From Corynebacterium sp. MSK041 (GTDB taxonomy: Bacteria; Actinomycetota; Actinomycetes; Mycobacteriales; Mycobacteriaceae), in assembly GCF_030232265.1 (NCBI RefSeq), contig NZ_JASPJK010000002.1, forward strand, positions 1-64,000: 64,000 bases of DNA, written 5' to 3'. Of the stretch, positions 41,535 through 51,512 are shown piece after piece. Each line of letters opens with the position of its first letter. Positions within the stretch are counted from its first letter, which is position 1. The position numbers and the translations under genes are program-made. Below the pieces are notes generated by a model. It did no database searches. It saw only the letters and a list, made by a program, of their open reading frames with translations, and had not been told where the DNA came from.

Positions 41535-42326
41535 ATGAGTTTCGGCCCGGAGCAACATCGCTTCATTCCAAGCAAAAAGAATGCGCCGGGGTTCAGCGAC
41601 GAAACAGCACGCACGTTCACCGCGGGGGCGTTTCAAGCAGGAGCATCGCTTTACGACGATGTCCGGCCTTCCTACCCTTTCGCGGTTTCTGAGCTTGTCA
41701 CTGATGCGACAACCGTGATTGATGTCGGTGCAGGATCGGGCAAACTCGCGGCAGATTTGCTGACCCCTGGGCGCACGGTCTTTGCTGTGGACCCGTCAGC
41801 AGACATGCTTACCGTGTTGAAGCAACAGCACTCAGCAGTACATGCTTGGCGCGCAACTGCTGAGGCAACCGGGGTGCGGGATAGTTCGGTGGACGCCTAC
41901 GTCAGCGCGCAGACCTGGCACTGGGTGGACACTGCAGCAGCAAGCGCGGAGGCTGACCGAGTAGTCGTACCTGGTGGCAAGCTCATGTTGTGCTGGAACA
42001 CGCTCGACGTTTCCCACCCATGGGTACTGCGCTATTCCCGCATCTCTCATTCCGGTGACGTGCACCGCGAAGGCTTCTACCCGGAGGTATATGCCCCCTG
42101 GTCCCTGACTGAGGAGCTTCGCCTGCGCTGGTTCCAGGAAGTCACCACGGCTGATTTGTTCGCGCTGGCTAAAACGCGGTCCTACTGGTTGCGTGCATCA
42201 GACACGACGCGAGCGAAGGTAGAGGCGAATCTGAGGTGGTACCTCTACGAACGATTGGGGTTTGAAGAAGGAGATCGGATTCCTCTGCCCTATCGCACCG
42301 ACGCATTCTTGTATGAGCGTGCTTAG
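41535..42326 (+). CDS. Class I SAM-dependent methyltransferase
   Basis: About 263 residues from ATG 41535. SAM motif I is VIDVGAGSGKLAADLL near residue 58, followed by VFAVDPSADML, and the post-motif region is QTWHWVDTAAA. The pattern matches methyltransferase type 11 proteins similar to yeast trans-aconitate or ubiquinone-type enzymes. The substrate cannot be told. The frame is open to 41487, but TACATT (41521-41526 region) suggests a nearly leaderless start at 41535. Its stop overlaps the end of the convergent esterase gene. Confidence 0.82.
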   Translation: MSFGPEQHRFIPSKKNAPGFSDETARTFTAGAFQAGASLYDDVRPSYPFAVSELVTDATTVIDVGAGSGKLAADLLTPGRTVFAVDPSADMLTVLKQQHSAVHAWRATAEATGVRDSSVDAYVSAQTWHWVDTAAASAEADRVVVPGGKLMLCWNTLDVSHPWVLRYSRISHSGDVHREGFYPEVYAPWSLTEELRLRWFQEVTTADLFALAKTRSYWLRASDTTRAKVEANLRWYLYERLGFEEGDRIPLPYRTDAFLYERA

Positions 42327-43057
42327 TGCTCAGCCCAGGTGATACAAAAGAAATCGAGAATAATCTCGGTGACATCAATGCCCCGACTGCGCGCCCAGAT
42401 TCCTGCTGGCCACTCATGGCCCATGCCCTCGACAGGAATGTGAGCAGTCCGCGCCTGGTCGCCGTTGCGCTCAGCGAAAGCAGTGGCAACATCCCATGCT
42501 GGTTGGATGACTCCCCCGCCACCACGGTTTTCACCGGCATAGGGCACAACGTCGTCCCAGGTGCCATGGATATTTAGGTAGTCAATGGGAGATCCTGCAG
42601 CTAGCTCATCCGCACTCGACCGGATGGCACCGGCAACGGTAGCTGCACCGGCGTACTTGTCTGGGTTGTTTGTGGCCAGAACAGCAACGAGCCCACCGCC
42701 ATTGGAGAATCCGGCGAGGTACACGCGCTGCGGATCAATGGAGTACGCAGAGCTGATGTCAGCAATAATCGCTTCGATCAGTGCGGTGTCTTGCTCCACC
42801 GTCGTGATGGCATAAGGCGCTGGACTCCACGCCAGGCCCTGTCCAGTGGGTGTGACAACGACAGCGTTGGCTACGCCAAGGTTTGTGCCAATGAGAAAGT
42901 CGTAGCCATTATCCCCCTTGCCGTGAATACCCACGATCAGTGGCAACGGCTCACCATTATGCGCCGTTGATGGGACAGAACAGTGGTAAGAAAACTGCTG
43001 TGTTCCATGACCGGGCACGTCAACGGTGACAGTGCGAGTGCTGCGAGGGTGTGGCAC
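42323..43057 (-). CDS. PHB-depolymerase-like esterase, no signal peptide
   Basis: An alpha/beta hydrolase of 244 residues related to the lipoprotein at 40505-41467. It shares WSPAPYAITTVEQD (WAPAPYATTTGEED in the other), the elbow AGFSNGGG near residue 120, NIHGTWDDVVPYAGE (Asp) and GMGHEWPAG (His). There is no secretion signal from GTG 43057, so it is probably cytoplasmic unless the start is wrong. It is 12 bases downstream of der on the same strand and may be transcribed with it. Confidence 0.84.
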   Translation of the reverse strand: MPHPRSTRTVTVDVPGHGTQQFSYHCSVPSTAHNGEPLPLIVGIHGKGDNGYDFLIGTNLGVANAVVVTPTGQGLAWSPAPYAITTVEQDTALIEAIIADISSAYSIDPQRVYLAGFSNGGGLVAVLATNNPDKYAGAATVAGAIRSSADELAAGSPIDYLNIHGTWDDVVPYAGENRGGGGVIQPAWDVATAFAERNGDQARTAHIPVEGMGHEWPAGIWARSRGIDVTEIILDFFCITWAEH

Positions 43058-43069
43058 GACAGTTGGCTC

Positions 43070-44677
43070 CTAGCGGCGCTTCGGGTTGCGCTCACGCACG
43101 CGTACGGCGAAGCGCACTGGAGTGCCGTGGTAACCGAACTGCTCACGGAACTTACGCTCCAAGTAACGGCGGTAACCAGCATCCAGGAAGCCAGTGGTGA
43201 ACAGCACGATGGTCGGCGGACGTGTGCCCGCCATGGTGGCAAAAAGCACCTTGGGCAGGCGGTTATTCTTCATCGGCGGAGGGTTAGCGGCAATTGCCTC
43301 ACGCAGCCAGTTGTTCAGCTGGCCGGTGGAGATGCGGCGATCCCAATTTTCCAGTGCCGTGATCATCTCCTGCTCCAGGCGGTGCAGACCGCGACCGGTC
43401 TCGGCGGAGATATTTATCTTGGATACCCACGGCAACTGGTTTAGCTGCATGTCGAATTCGCGGTCAAAGTAGTACCTGCGGTCCTCATCCATCAGGTCCC
43501 ACTTGTTGAAGGCAATGACCATGGCCTTGCCCGCATCCAACACCATGGAGATGACGCGTTGGTCTTGTTCAGTGATCTCCTGGGATGCGTCGATAAGCAC
43601 GACGCATACTTCTGCCGCATCGATCGTGCCGCGCGTACGCAACGAGGCGTAGTACTCATGCCCCGTTGCGTTCTTGACCTTCTTGCGTAGGCCAGCAGTA
43701 TCAATGAAGCGCCATAGCTTTTGATCCAGCTGGATGAGCTCATCCACCGGGTCAACCGTCGTGCCGGCAACGTTGTCCACCACGGCACGGTCAGACTTGG
43801 ACAGCTTGTTCAGCAAAGAGGACTTACCCACATTCGGCTTACCCACCAGGGTCACGCGGCGTGGGCCCTCCGTGATGGAGTTGGCGGACTTGGGTACTTC
43901 AGGGAAGAGACGGATGATCTCATCCAAAACATCCGCACCACCGCGACCGTGCAGAGCGGACACTGGCCACGGATCGCCCAAGCCGAGGGAATAAAACTCC
44001 GCAACGTCCGCCCACTGGGACTCAGACTCAAACTTGTTCGCAACAAGAATGACCGGCACATCAGAGCGCTGCAGGTTCCGTGCCATTGCGGCATCGGACT
44101 CTGTCACGCCGACGTGGGAATCCACGACCATGAGGATGATGTCTGCATCATGCATCGCTGCTTCTGACTGGTGCGCGATAGAGGCGTGAATGCCCTTGGC
44201 ATCCGGGTCCCACCCACCGGTGTCCTGTACCCAGAAACGGCGGCCTGCCCAGTCAGCCAAGTAGCTCACGCGGTCACGGGTCACCCCTGGGTGGTCCTCG
44301 ACCACGGCTTCGCGGCGACCCAGGAAACGGTTGACCAAAGAGGACTTGCCTACGTTCGGACGGCCAACAATGGCAACCGTGGGAAGAGCTTCCTCCAAGT
44401 GCCCATCCGCATTGATGCGCTGAACGCCAAAAGCAGCTTCGACCTCAGCCCAATCCTCCTCGGACATGTCGTTGGTGATGTCAACATCACCTTCGGAATC
44501 CTCACCGTAGTCGGCGGGGCCGAACTCCGATTCGTCGAAAAGCTGCTCAGCTTCCTCCCCATATTCAGAGATGAAATACTCTTCGCCCTCATAGTCCGCG
44601 GGGTTGAACTCGGTGTACTCGAACTCCGTGGGCGCATCTTCCGAAAACTCGTTGTTGTTGCGCTGGTCAGTCATCAT
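43070..44677 (-). CDS. der: Der (EngA), ribosome-assembly GTPase
   Basis: A double-GTPase protein needed for 50S subunit maturation, 535 residues. The first G domain has [12 protein letters not shown] (G1), DTGGW (G3) and NKFE (G4). The second has [17 protein letters not shown] and NKWD. A C-terminal KH-like domain follows ([21 protein letters not shown]). The N-terminal 95 residues form an acidic Tyr/Glu-rich extension, typical of actinobacterial Der. ATG 44677 overlaps the cmk stop (ATGA). Confidence 0.96.
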   Translation of the reverse strand: MMTDQRNNNEFSEDAPTEFEYTEFNPADYEGEEYFISEYGEEAEQLFDESEFGPADYGEDSEGDVDITNDMSEEDWAEVEAAFGVQRINADGHLEEALPTVAIVGRPNVGKSSLVNRFLGRREAVVEDHPGVTRDRVSYLADWAGRRFWVQDTGGWDPDAKGIHASIAHQSEAAMHDADIILMVVDSHVGVTESDAAMARNLQRSDVPVILVANKFESESQWADVAEFYSLGLGDPWPVSALHGRGGADVLDEIIRLFPEVPKSANSITEGPRRVTLVGKPNVGKSSLLNKLSKSDRAVVDNVAGTTVDPVDELIQLDQKLWRFIDTAGLRKKVKNATGHEYYASLRTRGTIDAAEVCVVLIDASQEITEQDQRVISMVLDAGKAMVIAFNKWDLMDEDRRYYFDREFDMQLNQLPWVSKINISAETGRGLHRLEQEMITALENWDRRISTGQLNNWLREAIAANPPPMKNNRLPKVLFATMAGTRPPTIVLFTTGFLDAGYRRYLERKFREQFGYHGTPVRFAVRVRERNPKRR

Positions 44678-45402
44678 GCACTCCTTTCAATCAACGCGAT
44701 GAGGGTAGCCAGGACCTCGTCCTTGCTCATGGTCGAAGTATCGATGATCTCCGCATCCTCGGCGGGACGAAGCGGACTCGTCGCCCGCGAAGAATCCAGC
44801 TCATCGCGGCGGATCACGTCGGCGAGCACAGTGGCAAAGTCGACCTCGCGCCCAGCGGAGACATCTTGGTCATAGCGGCGCTGCGCGCGCACCTCCGGTG
44901 AAGCCGTGAGGAAGGCCTTTGCCGGCGCGTCAACAAGCACAACCGTTCCAATGTCACGACCCTCCACGATAGCGCGGTGCGCGTCACGTGCGAGTTTGCG
45001 CTGCAATTCCACGAGGTTCACGCGTACCTCCGGAATCGCTGACACAGCGGACACATTCTGCGTAACGTCCCGTTCGCGGATCTCCCCCGAGACATCCTCC
45101 CCAGCAAGAATCACTTCGGTAGAATCCGGATCATCGGAGACTTCCAAAGGCAGATCACGAGTGACCTCAATGACGGCAACCCTATCAGCGGGGTCCACAC
45201 CAGCACGGAGCACAGCCAAAGTGGCCACCCGGTACATCGCACCGGTATCCACATACTTTGCGTTGAGCTGCTTAGCCAACGCGCGGCACGTGGTGGATTT
45301 ACCGGTCCCTGACGGCCCATCAACAGCAAGGATCAATCCGCCATCAGGCATGTTCGTCAGCATTGCCGGGTTAGTGTTTTGGATCTTGTCGGTGCTGCTC
45401 AT
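44674..45402 (-). CDS. cmk: Cytidylate kinase
   Basis: Phosphorylates CMP and dCMP. The product has 242 residues. The P-loop is [21 protein letters not shown] near residue 30 (core GPSGTGKST). [17 protein letters not shown] binds the nucleoside monophosphate, and [10 protein letters not shown] near 145 is conserved. The first 20 residues are an extra tail. The gene abuts rluB with no intervening base and overlaps der by four bases, so all three are coupled. Confidence 0.95.
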   Translation of the reverse strand: MSSTDKIQNTNPAMLTNMPDGGLILAVDGPSGTGKSTTCRALAKQLNAKYVDTGAMYRVATLAVLRAGVDPADRVAVIEVTRDLPLEVSDDPDSTEVILAGEDVSGEIRERDVTQNVSAVSAIPEVRVNLVELQRKLARDAHRAIVEGRDIGTVVLVDAPAKAFLTASPEVRAQRRYDQDVSAGREVDFATVLADVIRRDELDSSRATSPLRPAEDAEIIDTSTMSKDEVLATLIALIERSA

Positions 45403-46443
45403 TTACATCTCCACTGCCTTGTACAGAGCCGTCAGCTCCGAATCATTGAGCGCACGCATCGCGCCTGGCTTCAGCTCTCCAAGCTGAACCGTGTGCACTT
45501 TCGTGCGCACGAGACGCTGCACCGGGTAGCCGGCGGCCTTGAGCATGCGGCGGACGATGTGCTTGCGGCCCTCATGAATCTCCAATCGGATCAGCGATTG
45601 GCCTTGGTGAGTGTCCACGATCTGCACGTAGTCAGCCTTGGCCATACCGTCATCCAGCTCAATTCCGTTCTTGAGCTCGCGCACGAGTGCTGGCTTTGCT
45701 TCGCCCAGCACTGTAGCCAAGTACGTCTTGGACACGCCGTAGCGTGGGTGCATGAGGCGGTTAGCCAGCTCACCATCATTGGTGAGGATCAGCAGGCCTT
45801 CCGTGTCCGCATCAAGCCGGCCCACGTGAAAGAGGCGGTTACCGGCCACAACACGGTCAGCCACAACATCGCCCACGCAGGGTCGGCCGAACTCGTCCTC
45901 CATGGTCGTGTGCATACCGCGTGGCTTGTTCAGCGCGAAGTACTGGTGATCCTCATTCACATTCACACGCACACCATCAACACGGATGATGTCCACGTTC
46001 GGGTCCACGCGCACGCCCTGTTGGCGGATGATCTTGCCGTTGACCTCAACGCGACCTTCATCAATCATCACTTCGCAGTTCCGGCGCGAGGCAACGCCAG
46101 CCTGCGCCAGGACCTTTTGCAGACGAATGCCTTCTGCTTGACGACGTTTCTGTGGCCTACCCGTGCGGTGATCCCGTTCGTCCGGATCGCCGAGTTCCAC
46201 TGCCTTGCCCTCGGGGGCGACGGGATCTTCACGGTAGTCCCACCAGTTATCAGCGAGCGGGTGCGGTTCTTCTGCCGCCTTTTCAGCAGCGGCACGACGC
46301 TCACTCAAGCTGACGTTCTGGTGTTTGGCGGGCTTTGCGTTGGAGAGCAAGAACTTCTGGTCCTTGCCCCGATTCTGTTGATTGTCATGGCTCTTGTTCG
46401 AGCCCTTATCCGGTGAGCCTTCTCGGCGAGCGGTAGGTTTCAT
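45403..46443 (-). CDS. rluB: RluB-family rRNA pseudouridine synthase
   Basis: A protein of 346 residues. An N-terminal basic, low-complexity extension (about 100 residues) precedes an S4 RNA-binding domain (GIRLQKVLAQAGVASRRNCE). The catalytic domain of the RsuA/RluB family carries the active-site Asp in GRLDADTEGLLILTND near residue 205, and the KTYLATV and HEGRKHIVRRML motifs. It is expected to modify 23S rRNA. The ATG at 46443 has a usable G-rich stretch upstream. scpB ends 11 bases upstream. Confidence 0.93.
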   Translation of the reverse strand: MKPTARREGSPDKGSNKSHDNQQNRGKDQKFLLSNAKPAKHQNVSLSERRAAAEKAAEEPHPLADNWWDYREDPVAPEGKAVELGDPDERDHRTGRPQKRRQAEGIRLQKVLAQAGVASRRNCEVMIDEGRVEVNGKIIRQQGVRVDPNVDIIRVDGVRVNVNEDHQYFALNKPRGMHTTMEDEFGRPCVGDVVADRVVAGNRLFHVGRLDADTEGLLILTNDGELANRLMHPRYGVSKTYLATVLGEAKPALVRELKNGIELDDGMAKADYVQIVDTHQGQSLIRLEIHEGRKHIVRRMLKAAGYPVQRLVRTKVHTVQLGELKPGAMRALNDSELTALYKAVEM

Positions 46444-46454
46444 AGTCCCCGAAT

Positions 46455-47018
46455 CTACCAGGCATCTTCGATGGAATCGACTTCCGGAAGCAGCGGTGCC
46501 AAGTCTGGCAATCTGTCCAAAGAATCGATGCCTAGCTGCTCCAAGAACAGTTCGGTGGTGACGTAGCGGTGCGCACCAGACGATTCATCGGGTTCCACCT
46601 CAGCGATGAGTCCACGCAGAGTCAACGTGCGCATGACACCATCGACATTCACTCCTCGAACACCCGCTACTTGGGCTCGCGTCACCGGCTGCCGGTAGGC
46701 AACCACGGCCAGTGTTTCCATCGCCGCGCGACTGAGTTTTGTTTGCGTACCATCCACCAAGAAAGCTTCTACTGCATCAGCATTCTCTGGCCGGGTGTAC
46801 AACCTCCACCCTTCAGCTGTTTCACGCAAGTCCATTCCAGAGCCACGGTGATCCAATTCTTCCGCCCACTCTTTCAGAGCTAAGGCAACATCTTCTGGGG
46901 CTGCATGCAAAGCACCGGCGAGGTCCGCCACGGTGGCGGGTGTATCGATCACCAGGATGACGGATTCAATCTGTGAGCGCAGCTGCGAGACCATGGGCAG
47001 GTCCGAGTTCTTCTCCAT
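46455..47018 (-). CDS. scpB: ScpB, condensin subunit
   Basis: A protein of 187 residues with two winged-helix domains. The segment AAMETLAVVAYRQPVTRAQVAGVRGVN is the family signature (residues 97-123 in two parts), followed by RGLIAEV and RYVTTELFLEQLGI. With ScpA it joins SMC to form the condensin complex for chromosome segregation. The gene starts at ATG 47018, six bases after the scpA stop. Confidence 0.95.
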   Translation of the reverse strand: MEKNSDLPMVSQLRSQIESVILVIDTPATVADLAGALHAAPEDVALALKEWAEELDHRGSGMDLRETAEGWRLYTRPENADAVEAFLVDGTQTKLSRAAMETLAVVAYRQPVTRAQVAGVRGVNVDGVMRTLTLRGLIAEVEPDESSGAHRYVTTELFLEQLGIDSLDRLPDLAPLLPEVDSIEDAW

Positions 47019-47023
47019 GTTCC

Positions 47024-47863
47024 CTACTCCCAGTTCTGCGCGGCCACCACCGCGGGATCCACATTTTTACCAGTCCACGCAATATCCAATTGCCCGAGGG
47101 CCTCCTCCTGCTGGGCATCAATCGCATGGGCCTTATACAGCTCTAACACTGCCAAAAATCTGCCCACAACTTCCATTGTTTTAGTGCAGTCACGGGTCAG
47201 CGCGGTGAACGTAAGCCAATGATCTGGGCCGGCGAGTTTTAGCGTGTCCAAGATCTTCCCGGCCTGCTCCGGCACAGATACGGCCTGGGCATGCACGTGG
47301 TCAGTGCGCACTGTTTCTGGTGGCTTCGGCCGAAAAACAGAGGCAGCTAGCTCCGCGAAACTGCCCGCTGTGTGTCCGAGCTCCACGGGCGGCATGAGAT
47401 CGAGGAACTGATCCTCCATTCCCACTGCGCGGGGATACCGCCGCCGGGCATTGGTCTGCCATTCCTCAAAACGATCAGCCACCTGCTGGTACGCCCGGTA
47501 CTGCAGCAGGCGTGCGAACAAGAGGTCACGGGAAGACAGAAGCTCCAGATCTTCCTCGTCATCCTCACCACTACGCGGCAAAAGACGCTGTGTTTTGAGC
47601 GCTAAAAGAGTCGCCGCCGTGACTAGAAACTCAGTGACTTCATCCAACTGTGCTGTCTCGCCCAACAGACGCACATATTCAATGAACTCATCAGTAACTT
47701 CAGCCAAGGCGATCTCAGTGATGTCAAGCTTCCTGGCACCAATGAGGTTCAGCAGCAGATCATAGGGTCCCTCGAAGTTATTGAGAACAATGGTGAAACC
47801 GGTGATCTCTGGCTGGTAACCCTCATTACCAGCCATCGGTCGATTCGTATGCGTTGTTGTCAT
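47024..47863 (-). CDS. scpA: ScpA, condensin kleisin subunit
   Basis: A kleisin of 279 residues that bridges SMC heads. FEGPYDLLLNLIGARKLDITEIAL near residue 30 (the SMC neck-binding helix) and AATLLALKTQRLLP near 85 are the family signatures. A winged-helix C-terminus follows (FLAVLELYKAHAIDAQQEE). The gene sits between the ParA-like gene and scpB. Confidence 0.95.
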   Translation of the reverse strand: MTTTHTNRPMAGNEGYQPEITGFTIVLNNFEGPYDLLLNLIGARKLDITEIALAEVTDEFIEYVRLLGETAQLDEVTEFLVTAATLLALKTQRLLPRSGEDDEEDLELLSSRDLLFARLLQYRAYQQVADRFEEWQTNARRRYPRAVGMEDQFLDLMPPVELGHTAGSFAELAASVFRPKPPETVRTDHVHAQAVSVPEQAGKILDTLKLAGPDHWLTFTALTRDCTKTMEVVGRFLAVLELYKAHAIDAQQEEALGQLDIAWTGKNVDPAVVAAQNWE

Positions 47864-47884
47864 GCCGGATCAACGGCTCCCCTA

Positions 47885-48763
47885 CTAGCGCTGGGAAGTG
47901 CGCTCGATGACCTCAAGCGCCAGATTTCGGTACTGCTCCGCGCCTGGTGAGTTGGGTGCCCACGTGATAATCGGTTCACCAGCGACAGAAGTTTCTGGGA
48001 AGCGGACGGTGCGGGTAATCACGGTGTCAAAAACACGATCACCGAAGACTTCCACCACACGATCCATGACCTCGCGGGCGTGGGTGGTGCGACGGTCAAA
48101 CATGGTCACCAGGATGCCCACGATGTCCAAGTCGAAGTTAATGCGGTCACGCACCTTCTCCACAGTGTCCGCCAGAAGGGCGAGGCCACGCAGCGAGAAG
48201 TACTCGCACTCCATCGGGATGATCACGCCATGAGAACACGCAAGAGCATTCACAGTGAGCAAGCCCAACGATGGCTGGCAATCGATGATGATGAAGTCAT
48301 ACTCCCCGCGCACTGGGCGCAATGCGCGGCCAAGGGTTTGTTCACGGCCGACCTCATTGACCAATTGGATTTCCGCGGCTGACAGATCAATATTGGCCGG
48401 CACGAGATCCAAACCGGAAACATTCGTGCGCTTAATAGCCGAGTGGATGGAAGAGGTGTTATCCAACATCAGGTCATAGACCGTAACTTGATCCTCATCT
48501 TGAGTCACCCCAAGACCGGCAGACAAAGCGCCCTGCGGATCCAAATCAACCAGCAGGACTTTACGTCCCTGTTCCGCAAGGCAAGCGCCAAGATTGATGG
48601 ATGAGGTGGTCTTGCCCACGCCACCCTTTTGATTAACCATGGAAATGATCGTGGCCGGGCCATGCTTGTCCAGTGGCTCCGGCTGAGGGAGTTCGCGCAG
48701 TGGGCGTCCAGTCAGTCCGACTGCTGCCTGCTCCGCATCGAAGAGTCCTTCGTCTGCCACAGT
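47885..48763 (-). CDS. ParA/Soj-like ATPase (PldP-type)
   Basis: A ParA-family ATPase of 292 residues from GTG 48763, which has AAGGGCGGG upstream; ATG 48775 is an alternative. The deviant Walker A is MVNQKGGVGKTTSSINLG near residue 45. Walker B is FIIIDCQPSLGLLTVNAL near 140. There is no parB next to it, and it neighbours scpA/scpB. That matches Rv1708 in mycobacteria and, as I recall, the orphan division protein PldP of C. glutamicum. A role in division or chromosome organisation is inferred. Confidence 0.9.
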   Translation of the reverse strand, partial: TVADEGLFDAEQAAVGLTGRPLRELPQPEPLDKHGPATIISMVNQKGGVGKTTSSINLGACLAEQGRKVLLVDLDPQGALSAGLGVTQDEDQVTVYDLMLDNTSSIHSAIKRTNVSGLDLVPANIDLSAAEIQLVNEVGREQTLGRALRPVRGEYDFIIIDCQPSLGLLTVNALACSHGVIIPMECEYFSLRGLALLADTVEKVRDRINFDLDIVGILVTMFDRRTTHAREVMDRVVEVFGDRVFDTVITRTVRFPETSVAGEPIITWAPNSPGAEQYRNLALEVIERTSQR

Positions 48764-48806
48764 CCCGCCCTTCATTTTCAGGTCGACCAAACATTTACTG
48801 CCCGTC

Positions 48807-48835
48807 ATCTTACACGGGTGTTATTTACCGCGTAA
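48807..48835 (-). promoter_or_regulatory. Promoter of the ParA-like gene
   Basis: On the minus strand TTACGC (48835-48830) and TAAGAT (48812-48807) are 17 bases apart, in the gap between xerD and the ParA-like gene. Transcription would start about 35-40 bases before the GTG. This suggests that parA-scpA-scpB-rluB-cmk-der has its own promoter. Confidence 0.5.
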
Positions 48836-48866
48836 TGCGTCTGATCCCCTTGTTTTCGCAGTGTGT

Positions 48867-49772
48867 TTAGGAACGCGGATGGGCGGTACGCCAGACCTCA
48901 CGCAAGTTCTCTGGAGTGACGTGAGTGTAGATTTGAGTCGTTGTCACACTGGCGTGACCGAGTAATTCCTGGACGGTACGGACATCTGCTCCACCCTCAA
49001 GAAGGTGTGTTGCAAAGGAATGGCGCAGAGTGTGCGGTGAGATGTCTTTCTCAATCCCCGCGCGCGAAGCCGCATCTTTAATAATTGTCCACGCGCTCTG
49101 CCGGGATAGCGCTCCCCCGCGCTTGTTAAGGAATAGTGCATGAGACTTGCCCTGTGACAGGGCGGGACGACCACGCACTAAGTATGCGTCTAACGCCAGA
49201 TTCGCCGTGCGCCCCACCGGGATAATGCGTTGCTTGTCGCCTTTGCCAGTGACCTTGATGTACCCGGGCATCTGGGAAACATCATCCACTACCAAACTGA
49301 GCACTTCAGATACACGTGCTCCCGTGGCATACAGAATCTCCAACAAGGCCTTATCGCGTAGGTGGTGAGGGGTGTCGGTCAAGCAATCGTCGAGAAGCTT
49401 GCTCACCTCATCAATACTCAAGGTGTCAGGCAGCTTCTCCCCCTGCTTGGGTGGTGAGACGCGTGCTGCAACATCCGCAACCACAATGCCCTCAACGGTG
49501 GCGAACTTATGCAGACCCCGGGCAACAACAAGTGCTCGGCTGGTTGAGGATGCCGCCAGTGGCTTCCGATACTCATCGCCCCGGCGAAGATCTGCGACAT
49601 AGGCCTCTAAATCAGCAGCAGTCACTAAGGCGAGATCCGTTTTGCCAGAGCTTTCCAGCCAATCAACGTAACGCCCTACATCACGCCGGTAGTTGCTTAG
49701 CGTGTTCTCTGAAACACCCCGCTCAACAGCGAGGTGATCAAGCCACAATTGGCCAACTTCCCGTGCCTTCAC
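48867..49772 (-). CDS. xerD: XerD-type tyrosine recombinase
   Basis: A site-specific recombinase of 301 residues that resolves chromosome dimers at dif with XerC. It has the SAM-like N-terminal core-binding domain ([22 protein letters not shown]). The catalytic residues are Arg in [12 protein letters not shown], His-x-x-Arg in [17 protein letters not shown], His in [11 protein letters not shown] and the nucleophile Tyr in IYTHV. The genomic slot (Rv1701 in mycobacteria) favours XerD over XerC. GTG 49772 overlaps the Nudix stop by one base. Confidence 0.93.
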   Translation of the reverse strand: MKAREVGQLWLDHLAVERGVSENTLSNYRRDVGRYVDWLESSGKTDLALVTAADLEAYVADLRRGDEYRKPLAASSTSRALVVARGLHKFATVEGIVVADVAARVSPPKQGEKLPDTLSIDEVSKLLDDCLTDTPHHLRDKALLEILYATGARVSEVLSLVVDDVSQMPGYIKVTGKGDKQRIIPVGRTANLALDAYLVRGRPALSQGKSHALFLNKRGGALSRQSAWTIIKDAASRAGIEKDISPHTLRHSFATHLLEGGADVRTVQELLGHASVTTTQIYTHVTPENLREVWRTAHPRS

Positions 49773-50446
49773 TACATCCCAATCTTTTTCATATCGGGCT
49801 GGACACCTTGGTGCTGGCGCCGTAGCGCCATGTGAGTCGGCCGCACATCAAAAGGTGTGTCAGTGGAACGGGGAAAAGAGCGCCCCGCGAGCACATCCGA
49901 TGCGGCGAAGATGCCGGCTATCGCAATCGAATTGATAATGCGGCCGGACATAACGGCTTCACGCGCATCCTCAATGTGCATCCAGGTGAAGCCCATGTCT
50001 GCTTCTTCATCCTCGGCTTCAGGGCGCTCCACCTCAGTCAAACCAGTGGCCATGAAGACGCGTACTGCTTCTTCGGCGAAACCCGGGGAGGTAACCAAGT
50101 CCAACAAAAGTGACCAGTTCTGCGCTTCAAGCCCAGCTTCTTCGACGAGCTCGCGCCGTGCTGTAGTCAGCTCATGCTCACCTGCAAAATCGAGCAGACC
50201 CGCAGGAAGTTCCCACAATCGCCGTCCTACGCTGTGGCGATATTGCTCAACGAGGGCGATACGGTCCTGTTCATCCACGGCAACGACAGCCACGGCCCCG
50301 AAATGTTCTACGATCTCGCGGTGAGCGCTGACACCACCTGGCATGGTCACCGAGTCGCGCCGAAGCGCCAGAATGGGCGCGTCCACAAGAAGCTCAGAGC
50401 TTGTCACTGTGAATTCATGTCGCGAGGATTGTGCGTGGGAAGTCAT
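49772..50446 (-). CDS. Nudix hydrolase, ADP-ribose pyrophosphatase-like
   Basis: A Nudix enzyme of 224 residues. The Nudix box is [19 protein letters not shown], with the preceding LPAGLLDF glycine, near residue 85. The upstream strand [37 protein letters not shown] is typical of ADP-ribose or ADP-sugar pyrophosphatases (seen here in pieces around residues 47-83). In mycobacteria the equivalent is Rv1700. The next upstream gene there is pyrG, which is missing here. Confidence 0.9.
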   Translation of the reverse strand: MTSHAQSSRHEFTVTSSELLVDAPILALRRDSVTMPGGVSAHREIVEHFGAVAVVAVDEQDRIALVEQYRHSVGRRLWELPAGLLDFAGEHELTTARRELVEEAGLEAQNWSLLLDLVTSPGFAEEAVRVFMATGLTEVERPEAEDEEADMGFTWMHIEDAREAVMSGRIINSIAIAGIFAASDVLAGRSFPRSTDTPFDVRPTHMALRRQHQGVQPDMKKIGM

Positions 50447-50456
50447 GGCACCAGTT

Positions 50457-50488
50457 TAGGCCCGGCTCGAACAGACAAGCCGGGCCTA
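50457..50488 (-). terminator. Hairpin between mctB and the Nudix gene
   Basis: TAGGCCCGGCT (50457-50467) and AGCCGGGCCTA (50478-50488) are perfect 11-base arms around a 10-base loop. It sits ten bases after the mctB stop and just before the Nudix start, where pyrG would be expected. There is no T run, so it may be a weak terminator. Confidence 0.55.
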
Positions 50489-50498
50489 AGCGCAAGCT

Positions 50499-51497
50499 TT
50501 ATTCAGCCGACTCAGTGCGTGGACGTTCCGGGGCGGGCGCCTGCGCGTTGGAGGCCGAGCCGTAGGCACCAGACTTACCGCCTAGCTGTTCAGCCAGAGC
50601 GAGGATGGTGGAAATCCTTCCGGTTTCAGTGTCGAGGGAATCCACGGTGGATACCGCAGCGCTTGCCTCAGCATCGGAGCGAATCAGCTCGATGGATCCA
50701 TGTGGCCCCGCCGCGCCACGGCGACCGGCAAGCACAACGGCATCCCCGCGTGAATCCAGGCCTTTGGCAAGGTCGGCGAGAACCGTCGCGGCAAACACAT
50801 CCGCATCGTCCTTGACGCCATCGCCCTCGTCGATGCTGCCACCGGTGACCACAATGATGCCCTGTGCCGGGGTGATCGTGCCATCGGCGTATTCGATGAA
50901 TCCGGCATCACGCAGTGCGTGCAGGACCAGTGCGCGGTCTTCGACCGTGGCCAGTGGCTCATTCTTGTCCACGTCAAACATCAACGCAGTGCCCAAGGAC
51001 TCGCCAGCGTGCGTACCTGAAGTTTGGTTGTCCACAGAAAGTTGTGCGCCCGCCGGCAGGGTGTTCGCGACGATGGAGCGCAGCTCATCTGCACCATCCT
51101 GGGAAAGGAACTTGTCGGTTAGAGTGATCTGCCCGGCTGCCGTAGCACCTGCCTGTTGGGCAAGAGACTCGACGGCTTTCACATCATCCTCATCGGCGTT
51201 AGGAGCCCGCACAATGATGTAGGGGCGCTGTTCCAACGTGCCCTCCACAATGCGTTTGGAGTGGCCAGCCAGAAGCGCATTAGCGGAATTGGCCTCCGGG
51301 TTTTCTGGGACCTCACCGTCCTGCTTGTTTGCCTTAGCTTCACCCCGGTCGGCGGAGTCGATGTTGTTGAACGCGTAATCCGAAATAGGAGCCAAGGAGG
51401 GCGCTACCACCAGGGTTCCCAGGGTAAGGCCACCTGCAAGGCCCCATGCGAGGCCACTGGCAACCCATCCGGCAACGCCGGTCTTCTTTTTAGACAT
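50499..51497 (-). CDS. mctB: MctB-like copper transporter / channel-forming protein
   Basis: A protein of 332 residues with one N-terminal membrane helix (GWVASGLAWGLAGGLTLGTLVV) and an outer domain, ending in a Pro/Ala-rich tail. It is the counterpart of mycobacterial Rv1698 (MctB), reported to limit intracellular copper and proposed as an outer-membrane channel. The assignment rests on the position between steA and the Nudix gene plus the DUF3186-like layout. The gene follows steA by 15 bases. Confidence 0.82.
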   Translation of the reverse strand: MSKKKTGVAGWVASGLAWGLAGGLTLGTLVVAPSLAPISDYAFNNIDSADRGEAKANKQDGEVPENPEANSANALLAGHSKRIVEGTLEQRPYIIVRAPNADEDDVKAVESLAQQAGATAAGQITLTDKFLSQDGADELRSIVANTLPAGAQLSVDNQTSGTHAGESLGTALMFDVDKNEPLATVEDRALVLHALRDAGFIEYADGTITPAQGIIVVTGGSIDEGDGVKDDADVFAATVLADLAKGLDSRGDAVVLAGRRGAAGPHGSIELIRSDAEASAAVSTVDSLDTETGRISTILALAEQLGGKSGAYGSASNAQAPAPERPRTESAE

Positions 51498-51512
51498 GTT
51501 GTTGCGCCCCTC

